Positions 17,105 to 24,802 of a DNA stretch of 64,000 nt are shown piece after piece. The notes beneath the pieces are model-generated. The model was not told where the DNA came from and searched no databases. It saw only the letters and a list, made by a program, of their open reading frames with translations. The DNA is taken from the NCBI GenBank assembly GCA_964496435.1, contig CAZBZP010000007.1, positions 1 through 64,000 of the forward strand, in the 5' to 3' direction. This DNA comes from Berkiella sp964496435 (GTDB lineage: Bacteria > Pseudomonadota > Gammaproteobacteria > Berkiellales > Berkiellaceae). Position 1 is the first letter of the stretch; each line of letters opens with the position of its first letter. Position numbers and translations under genes: made by a program.

Positions 17105-17963
17105 TAACTAAATCAGGATTTTTATCATCTTCTTTAAGAATTTTAGGTAATTCAGAAGATACAAATTGGGCAAGAAATAATAATGTTTGTAAAGAATACA
17201 AAGCTTCTTGCTTGCCTATTTCAGTTATTGCGCCATGAGAAGCCTCATCTCTCCAGAATTTAAGCAAATTATTTAATATTGAAAACTTTTCTTTTATATA
17301 TTCTTTTTTATCACCTATTATTTTTTTCTCTAGTTGGCTCCTGCCATCCCTTCCTTTATATATTTTCAGTACTTCATCAAGATTGCCCAGCTTCCTTTCG
17401 GCAACAGATAAAAGAATTGCTTCTGCAGCAGCACCGCACATTACACAACAAGCGAGAAAAGCTAATCCGTTATAGCATTTAATGGCTTCTTGAGAGCGCT
17501 GCATGAAACCATCTCCAAAAGCTTCCCTATATCCTGAGATTATATTAGAAAAGGAAGACGGGTCGGTAGGTATAAAAATCTCTTCTTTAGACTGTTGCAG
17601 CCACTGATGACCTAAAGGGGTAATTGAATATCCATTTCCTATAGCAACGTTTCTAGCGTTACTTTCGCTTCTATTATCTTTAGGACTCATCCTTAATATG
17701 CCTCTTAAACATAAATCCCAAGCTGCATCATAAAATAAATAAGAATATTTGTTGAATATCGATGTGCCACCAAAATCTGGTTCCAAATGATAATTTTTTT
17801 TCAAATATGTCGCTGCAAGATGTGGTAAGTGAATGTCGTATCCACTATTAGATAGCAGCATGGGTTTAGCGCCATTAACTGAATCTTTTAACCAGCCAAT
17901 TAATATTTTGGTAGCATCGTCTAAAGTCAAGCTAACCCATGGATCTTTAACGGTTGTGTTCAT
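17085..17963 (-). CDS. HEPN-like protein with RX4H motif
   Basis: 292 residues from the ATG at 17961-17963. An upstream TTG is in frame, but AAAGAG lies at the right distance from the ATG. The N-terminal 120 residues look like a helical/winged region (ATKILIGWLKDSVNGAKPML; YSITPLGHQWLQQSKEE). The C-terminal half is an all-helical bundle (CYNGLAFLACCVMCGAAAEA) with FWRDEASHGA near residue 236. R-DEAS-H is the RX4-6H motif of HEPN RNases. It follows another HEPN-type gene by 40 bp on the same strand and overlaps the convergent CoiA-like gene. A role in RNA cleavage during phage or toxin-antitoxin response is inferred. Without a catalytic test it could be a non-enzymatic HEPN relative. Confidence 0.6.
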   Translation of the reverse strand: MNTTVKDPWVSLTLDDATKILIGWLKDSVNGAKPMLLSNSGYDIHLPHLAATYLKKNYHLEPDFGGTSIFNKYSYLFYDAAWDLCLRGILRMSPKDNRSESNARNVAIGNGYSITPLGHQWLQQSKEEIFIPTDPSSFSNIISGYREAFGDGFMQRSQEAIKCYNGLAFLACCVMCGAAAEAILLSVAERKLGNLDEVLKIYKGRDGRSQLEKKIIGDKKEYIKEKFSILNNLLKFWRDEASHGAITEIGKQEALYSLQTLLFLAQFVSSELPKILKEDDKNPDLVIKSQGS

Positions 17964-18003
17964 AGCTAACTCTTTCAATAATATTTATATAAAATCAAGT
18001 CGC

Positions 18004-18789
18004 TTACTTTCTTGACTCATCAACTAATTTTGCCAAAAGGCTAACAAATGCAATAATCTCTAATGCTCTTTCAGGTTCATCTTCAATTATTTTATGTGCT
18101 CTAGGATTTCGAAATGCCGCCACTGCACCACTAAACAGTTCCATACAACCGCGTTGCTCACTCTTGTCAGATTCATCAGCTAATTGGTTAATTTTCAAAA
18201 TGGGATTGTTCACACTAAACACTTTCCTCATTAATGAATCGCCATCATCATTAACACCACTTTTAGCTCTCACAATTTCAGTTAATGCCTTAACGGCATC
18301 TTCAACAGCATTTGAATAATGACCATTATGAAACAGCTGCCCTGCCGCCTTTTCAATCTCTGGCTGTAATTCTAATCCTTCGTAAGCTCTTATTGCTCTA
18401 GCTGAACTATCTTCACCAGCATCTTCAAGTTTTTCTTGAAAATCTAAATTAATAGATTCTAATTTTGCAATCGCCTCTTTAATACCATCAGATATCCCGT
18501 CTTGATATTCTCGTTCCGATAATCTCCGATGAGTAAACAATGAACCACTATATAAATGTCTGACAGAACGATATCTATTATATTCAATAGTATTAACACC
18601 AAAAGTATCAGTTAGGAATGTGTCTAATCTACTTTCTAATGCAGCTATAGCTAGATCATCCACTCTAAGTGCTTTTACATCAATTTCTTTAAGTTCATTT
18701 ATTCTACGTTTCAATTTAGGCTGAGCAGCTTTGATTTGATGAATTGAAAGATTTGCGCTCTCGAACTCAGGCCTTTTACTTTTAGCCAT
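18004..18789 (-). CDS. TIGR02391 (Ymh)-family HEPN-type protein
   Basis: 261 residues. The C-terminal domain from about residue 125 matches what I know of the TIGR02391 family: RAYEGLELQPEIEKAAGQLF, NAVEDAVKALTEIVRAKSG, then AVAAFRNPRAHKII near residue 226 and a final helix. R-NPRA-H is an RX4H HEPN motif. The N-terminal 120 residues are helical, perhaps a coiled coil, with LRVDDLAIAALESRLD. TIGR02391 proteins are often found in defence islands and mobile elements. It is directly upstream of a second RX4H protein and downstream of a broken XRE regulator on the same strand, suggesting one former transcription unit. An RNase role is likely but unproven. Confidence 0.72.
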   Translation of the reverse strand: MAKSKRPEFESANLSIHQIKAAQPKLKRRINELKEIDVKALRVDDLAIAALESRLDTFLTDTFGVNTIEYNRYRSVRHLYSGSLFTHRRLSEREYQDGISDGIKEAIAKLESINLDFQEKLEDAGEDSSARAIRAYEGLELQPEIEKAAGQLFHNGHYSNAVEDAVKALTEIVRAKSGVNDDGDSLMRKVFSVNNPILKINQLADESDKSEQRGCMELFSGAVAAFRNPRAHKIIEDEPERALEIIAFVSLLAKLVDESRK

Positions 18790-18823
18790 TCACTTCATCC
18801 TTACTTAAAATTTTAAGGTTAGG

Positions 18824-19120
18824 TTAGCTTATTTTACCTTGAGCATGCTTAAGTAAGCTATTGTGAGCAGATTTATTCATTCTTTCGTAGCCAAAAAGTA
18901 AGGCTGCTAGTAAATATTCTTCTGCGTAAAAATAAGCAAGAGGGTCTTTTAGAATTTATAATATTTGTTTTAGCGTAAGTAGATCTGGAACATGCTTACC
19001 AGTTTCAAATTGATTCCTTCTGGCACAGGCAGAGAACTCATCTATGCCAGCAGAGACACTCAACTTCTTCTGGGATTGCCCTGCCTTTAAGCGCGCTAGC
19101 TTGACAAGCTTTGAAATCAA
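18824..19120 (-). pseudogene. XRE-family regulator interrupted by a stop codon
   Basis: Reading from a TTG at 19118-19120, the frame gives KLVKLARLKAGQSQKKLSV, AGIDEFSACARRNQFETGKH and VPDLLTLKQIL, then a TAA at 18956-18958. It continues in the same frame as ILKDPLAYFYAEEYLLAALL and on to a stop at 18824. This is the standard helix-turn-helix XRE pattern followed by the PxxYFYAE tail common in this family. A single in-frame TAA separates the DNA-binding part from its tail. It sits 34 bp upstream of the HEPN-type gene pair, on the same strand, where a regulator of that pair would be expected. Confidence 0.7.
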
Positions 19121-19266
19121 ATTCTTGCGAAAAACTAATGATTTTGTATACAGTATGTGTTTGCAAGCTAGATAATATTTTGTTTTTGGATTGACAGGAT
19201 ACTAAGGATTCCATAGCATCTATCTTTGCTTGAATTCCAACAAAAATATAGGTATTCAAATTATTT

Positions 19267-20256
19267 ATGAAGCAGCTTCAAATACTTATCGTATGCTTTT
19301 TTCTTTGCTTTACTGCTTACGCTAAAAATCAACAAAACACCATTTCGAACACTACCAGTCCTGCAGAAATTATTAAGCATGCGCATGAAGGTAACGCAGA
19401 AGCTCAATTTCTTTTAGGACTTATGTATGACTCAGGTAATGCAGTTCCAAGAAATGAAGCTAAAGCCGCCTATTGGTTTCATAAATCTGCAGAACAAGAA
19501 AACCCAAAGGCTCAAACTAAATTAGGAATCATGTATGGAACCGGAGATGGAGTCCCTCATGATGAATTAGAAGGAATAAAATGGCTAAAAAAAGCAGCTG
19601 CTCAAGAATATGGGCTAGCCCAATTTGGTTTGGCTGCAAGATATGCAGATGGTTCTGGCGTGCCCCAAGACTATCAGGAAGCGTTGAAATTATACCAAAA
19701 AGCTGCAGATAACGGTATTACAGTTGCACTAGTTCATCTTGGTCATATGTATAAAGACGGAAAGGGGGTAACTCAAAGCTATTCTGAGGCATTAAAATTA
19801 TACCTAGAAGCAGCTGAGTCCAATGATGCTACTGCTCAAACCGAAATTGCGATCTTGTACGAAGAAGGCAAAGGTATTACTAAAAATTATAAACAAGCCG
19901 TAGAATGGTATCGAAAAGCTGCTATCCAAGGAGAGCCTCGAGCGCAGACTTTTCTAGCTTTATTGTATATTTTTGGGCAGGGCGTCGAAAAGAATGAAAT
20001 GATAGCCGTTAAATGGCTTCAAGAAGCAGCACTGGTTGGATCATACCCAGCAGCACAAGTTGCCCTTGGCACAATGTATGAAGATGGCATAGGGGTAGCT
20101 CAAAATTATGTAGAAGCCTATATGTGGTACACCGTTAGCGCATCTTTAGGTGATAAAGAAGCATCTAAGCTTAGAGATCTGCTTGCTTTAAAAATGACAA
20201 AAACTCAAATTGCTGAAGCCCAAAAGCTTGCAAGCACATGGAAACCTCGAGCTTGA
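19267..20256 (+). CDS. Exported Sel1-like repeat protein
   Basis: 329 residues. A signal peptide (MKQLQILIVCFFLCFTAYA, then K) is followed by about seven Sel1-like repeats of 36 residues, from A-x-x-x-L-G-x-M-Y to G-V-x-x-(D/N)-x-x-x-A-x-x-W(Y/F)-x-x-A-A. Examples are AQFLLGLMYDSGNAVPRNEA and VALVHLGHMYKDGKGVTQ. The last repeat ends AYMWYTVSASLGDKEASKL. It is a solenoid adaptor, periplasmic or secreted. In Legionella, Sel1 proteins (EnhC, LpnE) act in host-cell entry and vacuole trafficking; a role here is inference. It lies inside the island and is followed by the decayed end of a second copy. Confidence 0.85.
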   Translation: MKQLQILIVCFFLCFTAYAKNQQNTISNTTSPAEIIKHAHEGNAEAQFLLGLMYDSGNAVPRNEAKAAYWFHKSAEQENPKAQTKLGIMYGTGDGVPHDELEGIKWLKKAAAQEYGLAQFGLAARYADGSGVPQDYQEALKLYQKAADNGITVALVHLGHMYKDGKGVTQSYSEALKLYLEAAESNDATAQTEIAILYEEGKGITKNYKQAVEWYRKAAIQGEPRAQTFLALLYIFGQGVEKNEMIAVKWLQEAALVGSYPAAQVALGTMYEDGIGVAQNYVEAYMWYTVSASLGDKEASKLRDLLALKMTKTQIAEAQKLASTWKPRA

Positions 20257-20317
20257 TAACAACGCCATTTTACCCAAGAATTTTATTGAATATTCGTGGG
20301 CTGAGATGAATTGAGTC

Positions 20318-20518
20318 GGTGTAAACTTAGATTATATAAGAGCACATATGTGGTATAACCTTTGTTCTGCACAAAGAGATGATCTAGCAGCTTTTTTAGG
20401 TGATAAACTTTCTATGAATATGATCACTTCAGAAATTCATATGGCGCAAAACTGGCAAGTGAATGAAAATCTTTATCAGAACGCTAGTATATATACGCTT
20501 AACCATCTGAAATTCTGA
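20318..20518 (+). pseudogene. Degenerate copy of the Sel1 protein C-terminus
   Basis: An open stretch reading GVNLDYIRAHMWYNLCSA, then FLGDKLSMNMITSEIHMAQN and a stop. It aligns with the end of the upstream gene (YVEAYMWYTVSASLGDKEAS ... MTKTQIAEAQKLASTWK). It has no start or upstream repeats, so it is the tail of a decayed tandem duplicate. Confidence 0.65.
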
Positions 20519-20531
20519 CTTTCAACTTATA

Positions 20532-20570
20532 TTTACAGAAACAAGCAGTAAACATGCTTGTTTCTGTAAA
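20532..20570. terminator. Long perfect hairpin, possible terminator
   Basis: Arms TTTACAGAAACAAGCA (20532-20547) and TGCTTGTTTCTGTAAA (20555-20570) match over 16 bp around a seven-base loop. It sits between the Sel1 remnant and the end of the convergent terminase-like gene. Only weak T-runs flank it, so it may be a terminator for either side or a protein-binding/replication site. Confidence 0.5.
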
Positions 20571-20630
20571 CTTAATACAAAATCTCTTATGAATTGTGTT
20601 TCCCTGTTTAGACTTACTTGTACTTTACTA

Positions 20631-21077
20631 CTAAACCAACATTCTTAAAGCTTCTTCATGGTTAACATTAATAGTTTGAGTAGTTTCTATCTTATTACCA
20701 TATACTTTAGGGGCTAACTTACAAGCAATCCACTTGCGCGTATCTATTTGTAATCTCGCCCTGTTAACTTTAGCGTTATTAGCAACAAACTTACCTTCAT
20801 CATTAATATAGATGTCATTTGAAATATCATCGGCAATTTCTAATATTTCATCCATCAAAACCTCAACTTGAGTTCTTTTCGCTAGCGCGTATTGCTCGGA
20901 AAAATCCGGATAATTCTTCAGCCATCTAAAAATTGTATCTTGATTTGGCCAATGAGGGTTTTCGGCGCAAAGCACTTTAATCCCTTTGCTCGTTGACATA
21001 ATAACGTCACAAATTTCCATTGCCAGCTCTTTTGTATATACGCTAGGTCTGCCTCTTTTAATCCCATCATCATTCAT
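20631..21077 (-). CDS. Phage terminase small-subunit-like DNA-binding protein
   Basis: 148 residues. It begins with KRGRPSVYTKELAMEICDVI and continues GIKVLCAENPHWPNQDTIFR, WLKNYPDFSEQYALAKRTQ. This is the homeodomain-like helix-turn-helix pattern of small terminase proteins, followed by a helical oligomerisation part and a variable C-terminus. In a phage it would select DNA for packaging. In a satellite without a large subunit it could redirect a helper phage's packaging motor, which is the hallmark use of TerS in such islands. It is the last gene of the minus-strand replication/packaging group. Some relatives may act only as DNA-binding proteins. Confidence 0.72.
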   Translation of the reverse strand: MNDDGIKRGRPSVYTKELAMEICDVIMSTSKGIKVLCAENPHWPNQDTIFRWLKNYPDFSEQYALAKRTQVEVLMDEILEIADDISNDIYINDEGKFVANNAKVNRARLQIDTRKWIACKLAPKVYGNKIETTQTINVNHEEALRMLV

Positions 21078-21150
21078 TTTTGATCCTTAGTGTAATTTCA
21101 GTATTAACAATGTAATTACTTATATTAATAGCAAATAAAGCGTCCGAAAT

Positions 21151-21203
21151 GACCGTATTGTCCGAAGATATGCTAGTAGCGCTAAATGTCGGACAATACG
21201 GTC
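21151..21203. repeat. 15-bp perfect inverted repeat between ATPase and TerS-like genes
   Basis: Arms GACCGTATTGTCCGA (21151-21165) and TCGGACAATACGGTC (21189-21203), 23-base spacer. A further GTCCGAA lies ten bases left of the first arm. The loop is long for a terminator, so it may be an operator, packaging site or replication site. Confidence 0.6.
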
Positions 21204-21228
21204 GTTTTGAAAATCTTTTACCCTTCTT

Positions 21229-22713
21229 CTATTCAGCGCAAATGTTTATTATCCGTTTACTTTGTTTATCCGGGCTCTTTGTCCGCACAACAGCATAGCC
21301 CAATCGTTTTAGATACGGAGCATATCTGCTTAACAATTGCCCCACTTTGTGTGGTGTCTTTGGCCAGCAGGGACACTGTCGATAAACATGATTAAAAGGG
21401 ATAAAATTATTAATCTCCGTTAGAAGTTCCTGCGCAGTGCCAGCGTATTCAGAGCGTACATTCATAAATTCTAATATTGCAGATATATAGGTGTTTGACT
21501 CAATTGAGTTCTCTGCAAGGTCATGTTGATTTTTCTCCATGCACTTCAATATGCACCCTTCTGGCCATTCAAGCGCCTTTTCAGCTGCAGCAATAAAATA
21601 TGCAAAGTCTGCCATCCGAGGTGGCTTCTCAAGGTGTATTAATGGATGTGCCTTTAAAGCGCCGGCTAGCGCTGTATAAAGCGCACCCAATATCTTTGGC
21701 AATTCTGCTTCAAAACCGTCCATAATTTTTTGATGCGTCTGTCGATTTGAGGTAACACTTGGTAATTCAACGCATATCGACCGCTCAAGCAAGTCTGGCC
21801 TTTCTGGTAAGCTGCTAATACCGTTAATAATTATTGGGTTGCTAAGCTTTATTAGTACTTCATCAGAATCGGTGAACAATCGTCTTCTTGAAAATCCACC
21901 ACCGGTTGAAATGCGGCATAGCGTATCCGACATCTGCGGCTTTATAAAAGAAGTGTTATCCATAACCAATATGTGCGCAGAAGTCGCAGATACAACAAGG
22001 TCACGCTCATCATTAATTACCCCTCTTAAGGGGACTTTTGATGGGTCAACCAATTTTCGTAAAATTTCAGTCGTTGTGCTTTTACCGCTACCTTGCTCCC
22101 CTTGAAGTATTAAAATTGGGTATGGGGGTTTGCCTCTTAATGCGCCCAAAATCCAAGCCGCAACCAAAGGAAAATCATCACTGTAGATGTTAAGAAACGT
22201 TTTAAGTGTGTTAATATTTCCGCCTAACTTCGGAGAAGGCAACGCTGACATCCCTTCTTTACGAACAAACATGACGGGTGGCCTATCAAGAATGCGCCAC
22301 CCGTCTGCAGTAATTTCAACACATTGGCGTTTATCATTGCAAAGGTCGATGTAAATCTTATCTTCTTTAGCAACAACGCGTATTGCAGTGTTCCTCTCCT
22401 TTCCTTCAAAAAACGCCTTCGCTTCCAAAATCGTGATAATTTCTTTCAACGTGTTTGCAGCGATAACCCTATTATTTGCTTTATAGTATCTGCTTTGCAG
22501 CCAGCGCGTGAAGTTTTTGCCCGCAATCTCAAATACTTCCTGGTAACTGTCTATTGTTACAACTGCATAAGCTTTGTTTTCTTGGTTATGAAAAAGGCTC
22601 ATAGATTCGCAAAGCTTTAGTGCTTTTGAAGTAACACTTTCTTGCTCAGCATTTGCCTTATTCGGCATTGGTGCGTGGGGTTTTATGCCTATTGATTTTA
22701 CGTTTTGAGACAT
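21229..22713 (-). CDS. D5-like replication ATPase (helicase) of the island
   Basis: 494 residues. An N-terminal half of uncertain fold, about 1-185 (KNFTRWLQSRYYKANNRVI; KIYIDLCNDKRQCVEITADG), precedes a P-loop ATPase. Walker A is LQGEQGSGKSTTTEILRKL near residues 197-215, the acidic Walker B region is HILVMDNTSF near 246, and the sensor/arginine region is RISTGGGFSRRRLFTDSDEV followed by NPIIINGISSLPERPDLLER. This is the pattern of phage and plasmid D5/superfamily 3-like replication helicases. It begins three bases after the preceding small gene and precedes the TerS-like gene. It would serve replication of the excised island. No primase catalytic motif was identified by eye. Confidence 0.65.
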   Translation of the reverse strand: MSQNVKSIGIKPHAPMPNKANAEQESVTSKALKLCESMSLFHNQENKAYAVVTIDSYQEVFEIAGKNFTRWLQSRYYKANNRVIAANTLKEIITILEAKAFFEGKERNTAIRVVAKEDKIYIDLCNDKRQCVEITADGWRILDRPPVMFVRKEGMSALPSPKLGGNINTLKTFLNIYSDDFPLVAAWILGALRGKPPYPILILQGEQGSGKSTTTEILRKLVDPSKVPLRGVINDERDLVVSATSAHILVMDNTSFIKPQMSDTLCRISTGGGFSRRRLFTDSDEVLIKLSNPIIINGISSLPERPDLLERSICVELPSVTSNRQTHQKIMDGFEAELPKILGALYTALAGALKAHPLIHLEKPPRMADFAYFIAAAEKALEWPEGCILKCMEKNQHDLAENSIESNTYISAILEFMNVRSEYAGTAQELLTEINNFIPFNHVYRQCPCWPKTPHKVGQLLSRYAPYLKRLGYAVVRTKSPDKQSKRIINICAE

Positions 22714-22716
22714 AAT

Positions 22717-22965
22717 TTAACCCTCTACCATAGGATTTACATGCGCTATATCAAATTCAAGCGCACAAACGTCAGGCTCTGAAAGCGGTATGCCTTTTAC
22801 CGTGATTTCAACTTTACCTACGCCTATGCTTTGAAGCTGCAGCATGTGTTTCCTTGCCTCATACCCAGCTGCTTTATGCCCCATTCTTAATAGCCCCACG
22901 TAAAGAACTGACTTAAGAACATCCTCATAACGGGATCCTTCTGCTGACGTATATTGCATATTCAT
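22717..22965 (-). CDS. Small island protein, function unknown
   Basis: 82 residues from the ATG at 22963-22965, which has GGAG seven bases upstream; an in-frame TTG start six bases earlier is less likely. The sequence (SRYEDVLKSVLYVGLLRMGH; VEITVKGIPLSEPDVCALEF) gives one or two helices then beta strands. I recognise no family. The tight spacing between the AlpA-like gene and the replication ATPase suggests an accessory role in replication or its control. Confidence 0.55.
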   Translation of the reverse strand: MNMQYTSAEGSRYEDVLKSVLYVGLLRMGHKAAGYEARKHMLQLQSIGVGKVEITVKGIPLSEPDVCALEFDIAHVNPMVEG

Positions 22966-23074
22966 TTTCAATCTCCATCATATAAAGCTTTCATCCAGGC
23001 TAATTGCGCTCGGAATGCGCTTGATTATTGCTAAACTCTTGTACCATCTGGGTTTCCAAGGGATTGTTCATCCC

Positions 23075-23299
23075 TCAAGCTGCTTGTTCATCTATCCATT
23101 TGAGAAACGTTGGGACGTGAAAATAAAGGCGACGGCCCAACCGCTTTATTGCTGGCTCTAAGCCAAGCTGTTTTTTGCGAACCACGAACCAACGCAACTG
23201 TCCTTCTTTGAATTGAGGGTATCGTGTAACGAAAGATCGTAAATCTAAGTATTGATCCAATTCAGCTTCATAATTTTTCATCATTATCTCTTTTGCCAT
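23075..23299 (-). CDS. AlpA/excisionase-like winged-helix protein
   Basis: 74 residues. LDLRSFVTRYPQFKEGQLRW, then a polar turn and LGLEPAIKRLGRRLYFHVPT FLKWID form the MerR/excisionase-type small winged helix: an opening helix, a recognition helix, and an RRLYF wing that sets the 'I describe the target, insert here' pattern of AlpA-like proteins. It is likely to activate the island's integrase or bend att DNA during excision. It heads the group AlpA-like, small gene, ATPase, TerS-like. A 15-base palindrome lies about 100 bases upstream. Confidence 0.62.
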   Translation of the reverse strand: MAKEIMMKNYEAELDQYLDLRSFVTRYPQFKEGQLRWFVVRKKQLGLEPAIKRLGRRLYFHVPTFLKWIDEQAA

Positions 23300-23400
23300 T
23301 ATCCTACCTCTTGCTCATTTAGCTTCACGTATGTTTTAGATTGTTCACGTTTGCACTCGTGTAGATTGGATAATAATTGGTACTTTGAGATATTTTTAGG

Positions 23401-23415
23401 TGTGGTAATACCACA
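23401..23415. promoter_or_regulatory. Operator-like palindrome upstream of the AlpA-like gene
   Basis: TGTGGTA-A-TACCACA, a perfect 7-bp-arm palindrome about 100 bases before the AlpA-like start codon. It is a candidate repressor or activator site controlling the island's early genes. Confidence 0.45.
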
Positions 23416-23456
23416 GCGATGGGTGAGGTATATATGGTTTTTTGAAATAAAATCCC

Positions 23457-23485
23457 CAAGAAGCCTCGTGATTCCTAGCTTCTTG
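23457..23485 (-). terminator. Hairpin after the 309-residue island gene
   Basis: CAAGAAGC (23457-23464) pairs with GCTTCTTG (23478-23485). It lies just beyond the stop at 23497 on the minus strand, but the downstream T-tract is weak in that direction. Confidence 0.4.
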
Positions 23486-23496
23486 AGGCTGAGGTA

Positions 23497-24423
23497 TTAT
23501 TTTTTATTTTTATCGGGATTCGCTGCTGTGGTAATTCTTTTTGTAGGTGCGTTGTACTCTTTTGGGTCTGAATGAAGCTTTGGGGTGATATCAGGATGCT
23601 TTTCGTGAAGTAGATGTGCTGCTCGTTGAATAAAACCCATTTTGGAGTTCCCCTCCTTGTCTATAAGCACTGCTTCTTGTACCTCTAGGATGAGGTTTGC
23701 TTCCGATGAGTAATAATCCGTTAACTCAGGATTCATCAAACAGGTTAGGCTTTTAACTTTTTTATACCCTACAAGATCAACAAAGCTCTTTAATATGTCA
23801 GCTTGATCCTTTGTAAGATTTTCTAACCATTTATCGTCTTCTATCTGGGCTATCCCCATTAACTCAATCTCTAATGATTTAGTCATTGGATCATCAGCAT
23901 CAATAAATATATTAACTGCGCATAGCTCTTTTTCCGAAAGGGTAATATTTAACCTATCACTTCGCGTGCCAGAATACTGCGTTAAACACATGCTTGATGC
24001 CCAATGTAGTGGATGGCTATTTTCAAAGACCTTTGGCAAGCGTGTTAATGGGAAGGTTTTAAATATGCTGTAAGGTTGAAGTGCTTTAAAGGCATTTGGA
24101 AGCTGATAATCAGACCTTTCATCAAATTCATCTAAAGTCATAAAAACATCTGGCAAGACAGGGCTAAACTCGATGGGATGTAAAATATGAAGCATAATTT
24201 TTGCTTCCTCGCTACTAAACTCTTGGCTTTGCAACCGTACAGAAAGTTCACTTAATAAAGCTTTTGGTAAAATTAAATATCCTGCCCCCCTGGTTAAGCA
24301 TGGATTTTCGCCATTGCTAACGTATGTGAACGTTTTCGTGTTGGTTTCAGAGAGTATTTTTAAAATATAAGCAAGTTTAATTAAATTAGTTTTTGTATAT
24401 TTATCAATGGAAATAAGATTCAT
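23497..24423 (-). CDS. Hypothetical island protein, 308 residues
   Basis: The ATG at 24421-24423 is chosen because AAGGAGG lies six bases upstream, the best ribosome-binding site of the island; an earlier in-frame ATG overlaps that site. I recognise no family. The protein is soluble with alternating helical stretches (TNLIKLAYILKILSETNT; LPKALLSELSVRLQSQEFSS) and a basic C-terminus (PTKRITTAANPDKNKK). It is first in the minus-strand replication group of the island, a slot often filled by regulators or replication accessory proteins in such elements. The strong translation signal suggests high expression. Confidence 0.55.
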   Translation of the reverse strand: MNLISIDKYTKTNLIKLAYILKILSETNTKTFTYVSNGENPCLTRGAGYLILPKALLSELSVRLQSQEFSSEEAKIMLHILHPIEFSPVLPDVFMTLDEFDERSDYQLPNAFKALQPYSIFKTFPLTRLPKVFENSHPLHWASSMCLTQYSGTRSDRLNITLSEKELCAVNIFIDADDPMTKSLEIELMGIAQIEDDKWLENLTKDQADILKSFVDLVGYKKVKSLTCLMNPELTDYYSSEANLILEVQEAVLIDKEGNSKMGFIQRAAHLLHEKHPDITPKLHSDPKEYNAPTKRITTAANPDKNKK

Positions 24424-24438
24424 AAACACCTCCTTCAT

Positions 24439-24802
24439 GTGTTTTTTAATCCTTCATAGATAAGTCCAGCTCAGGCGATGAAGGGTCGCGGTTCGGGAGA
24501 TCTTGCCCTAGAGCTGGTAAGCAGATTGTACTGCAATACATTTTCTTTTAGGAAGTCTTTGATATCCCGCTGATTATCTCGAGCATACACCCACCACATT
24601 GAATTAAAGTCAAAACCTAATCCTTGCAATCTATTATTGTTGGCTATATCATCTCGCCCAGGAGTCGAAAGCCCCGGTTGCGAGAGACCGACAAAGACGA
24701 CACTTCACCGACAATCTGTTATAGCGATTTTATTAACCGCTGGGAAGATTGTGTTTAAACTCTCGCCGAAACGATCAAACACCAAAAGTTAAGGAATTTG
24801 CT
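24439..24802. other. Divergent intergenic region of the island
   Basis: Lies between divergent island genes and must hold both promoters. No intact gene is present, but the minus strand 24471-24704 has coding character (listed separately). Confidence 0.5.
24471..24704 (-). pseudogene. Coding-looking remnant without a start
   Basis: Open for 77 codons after a stop: VFVGLSQPGLSTPGRDDI, then LGFDFNSMWWVYARDNQRDI and KDFLKENVLQYNLLTSSRAR, ending FIA. The composition looks like real protein, but no good start or ribosome-binding site is found. It may be the 3' end of a lost island gene, or a short protein from the internal ATG (MWWVYARD). Confidence 0.4.

Larger units (their letters stand above)
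20257..20630. other. Intergenic stretch with Sel1 remnant and hairpin
   Basis: No intact gene. It holds a degenerate Sel1 C-terminal copy (20318-20518) and a perfect 16-bp-arm hairpin (20532-20570), both listed separately. Confidence 0.6.

Noticed and set aside
19038..19259. 73-residue minus-strand open frame
   Set aside because: Its 3' end overlaps the XRE regulator in a different frame; the XRE frame has clear homology and this one none.
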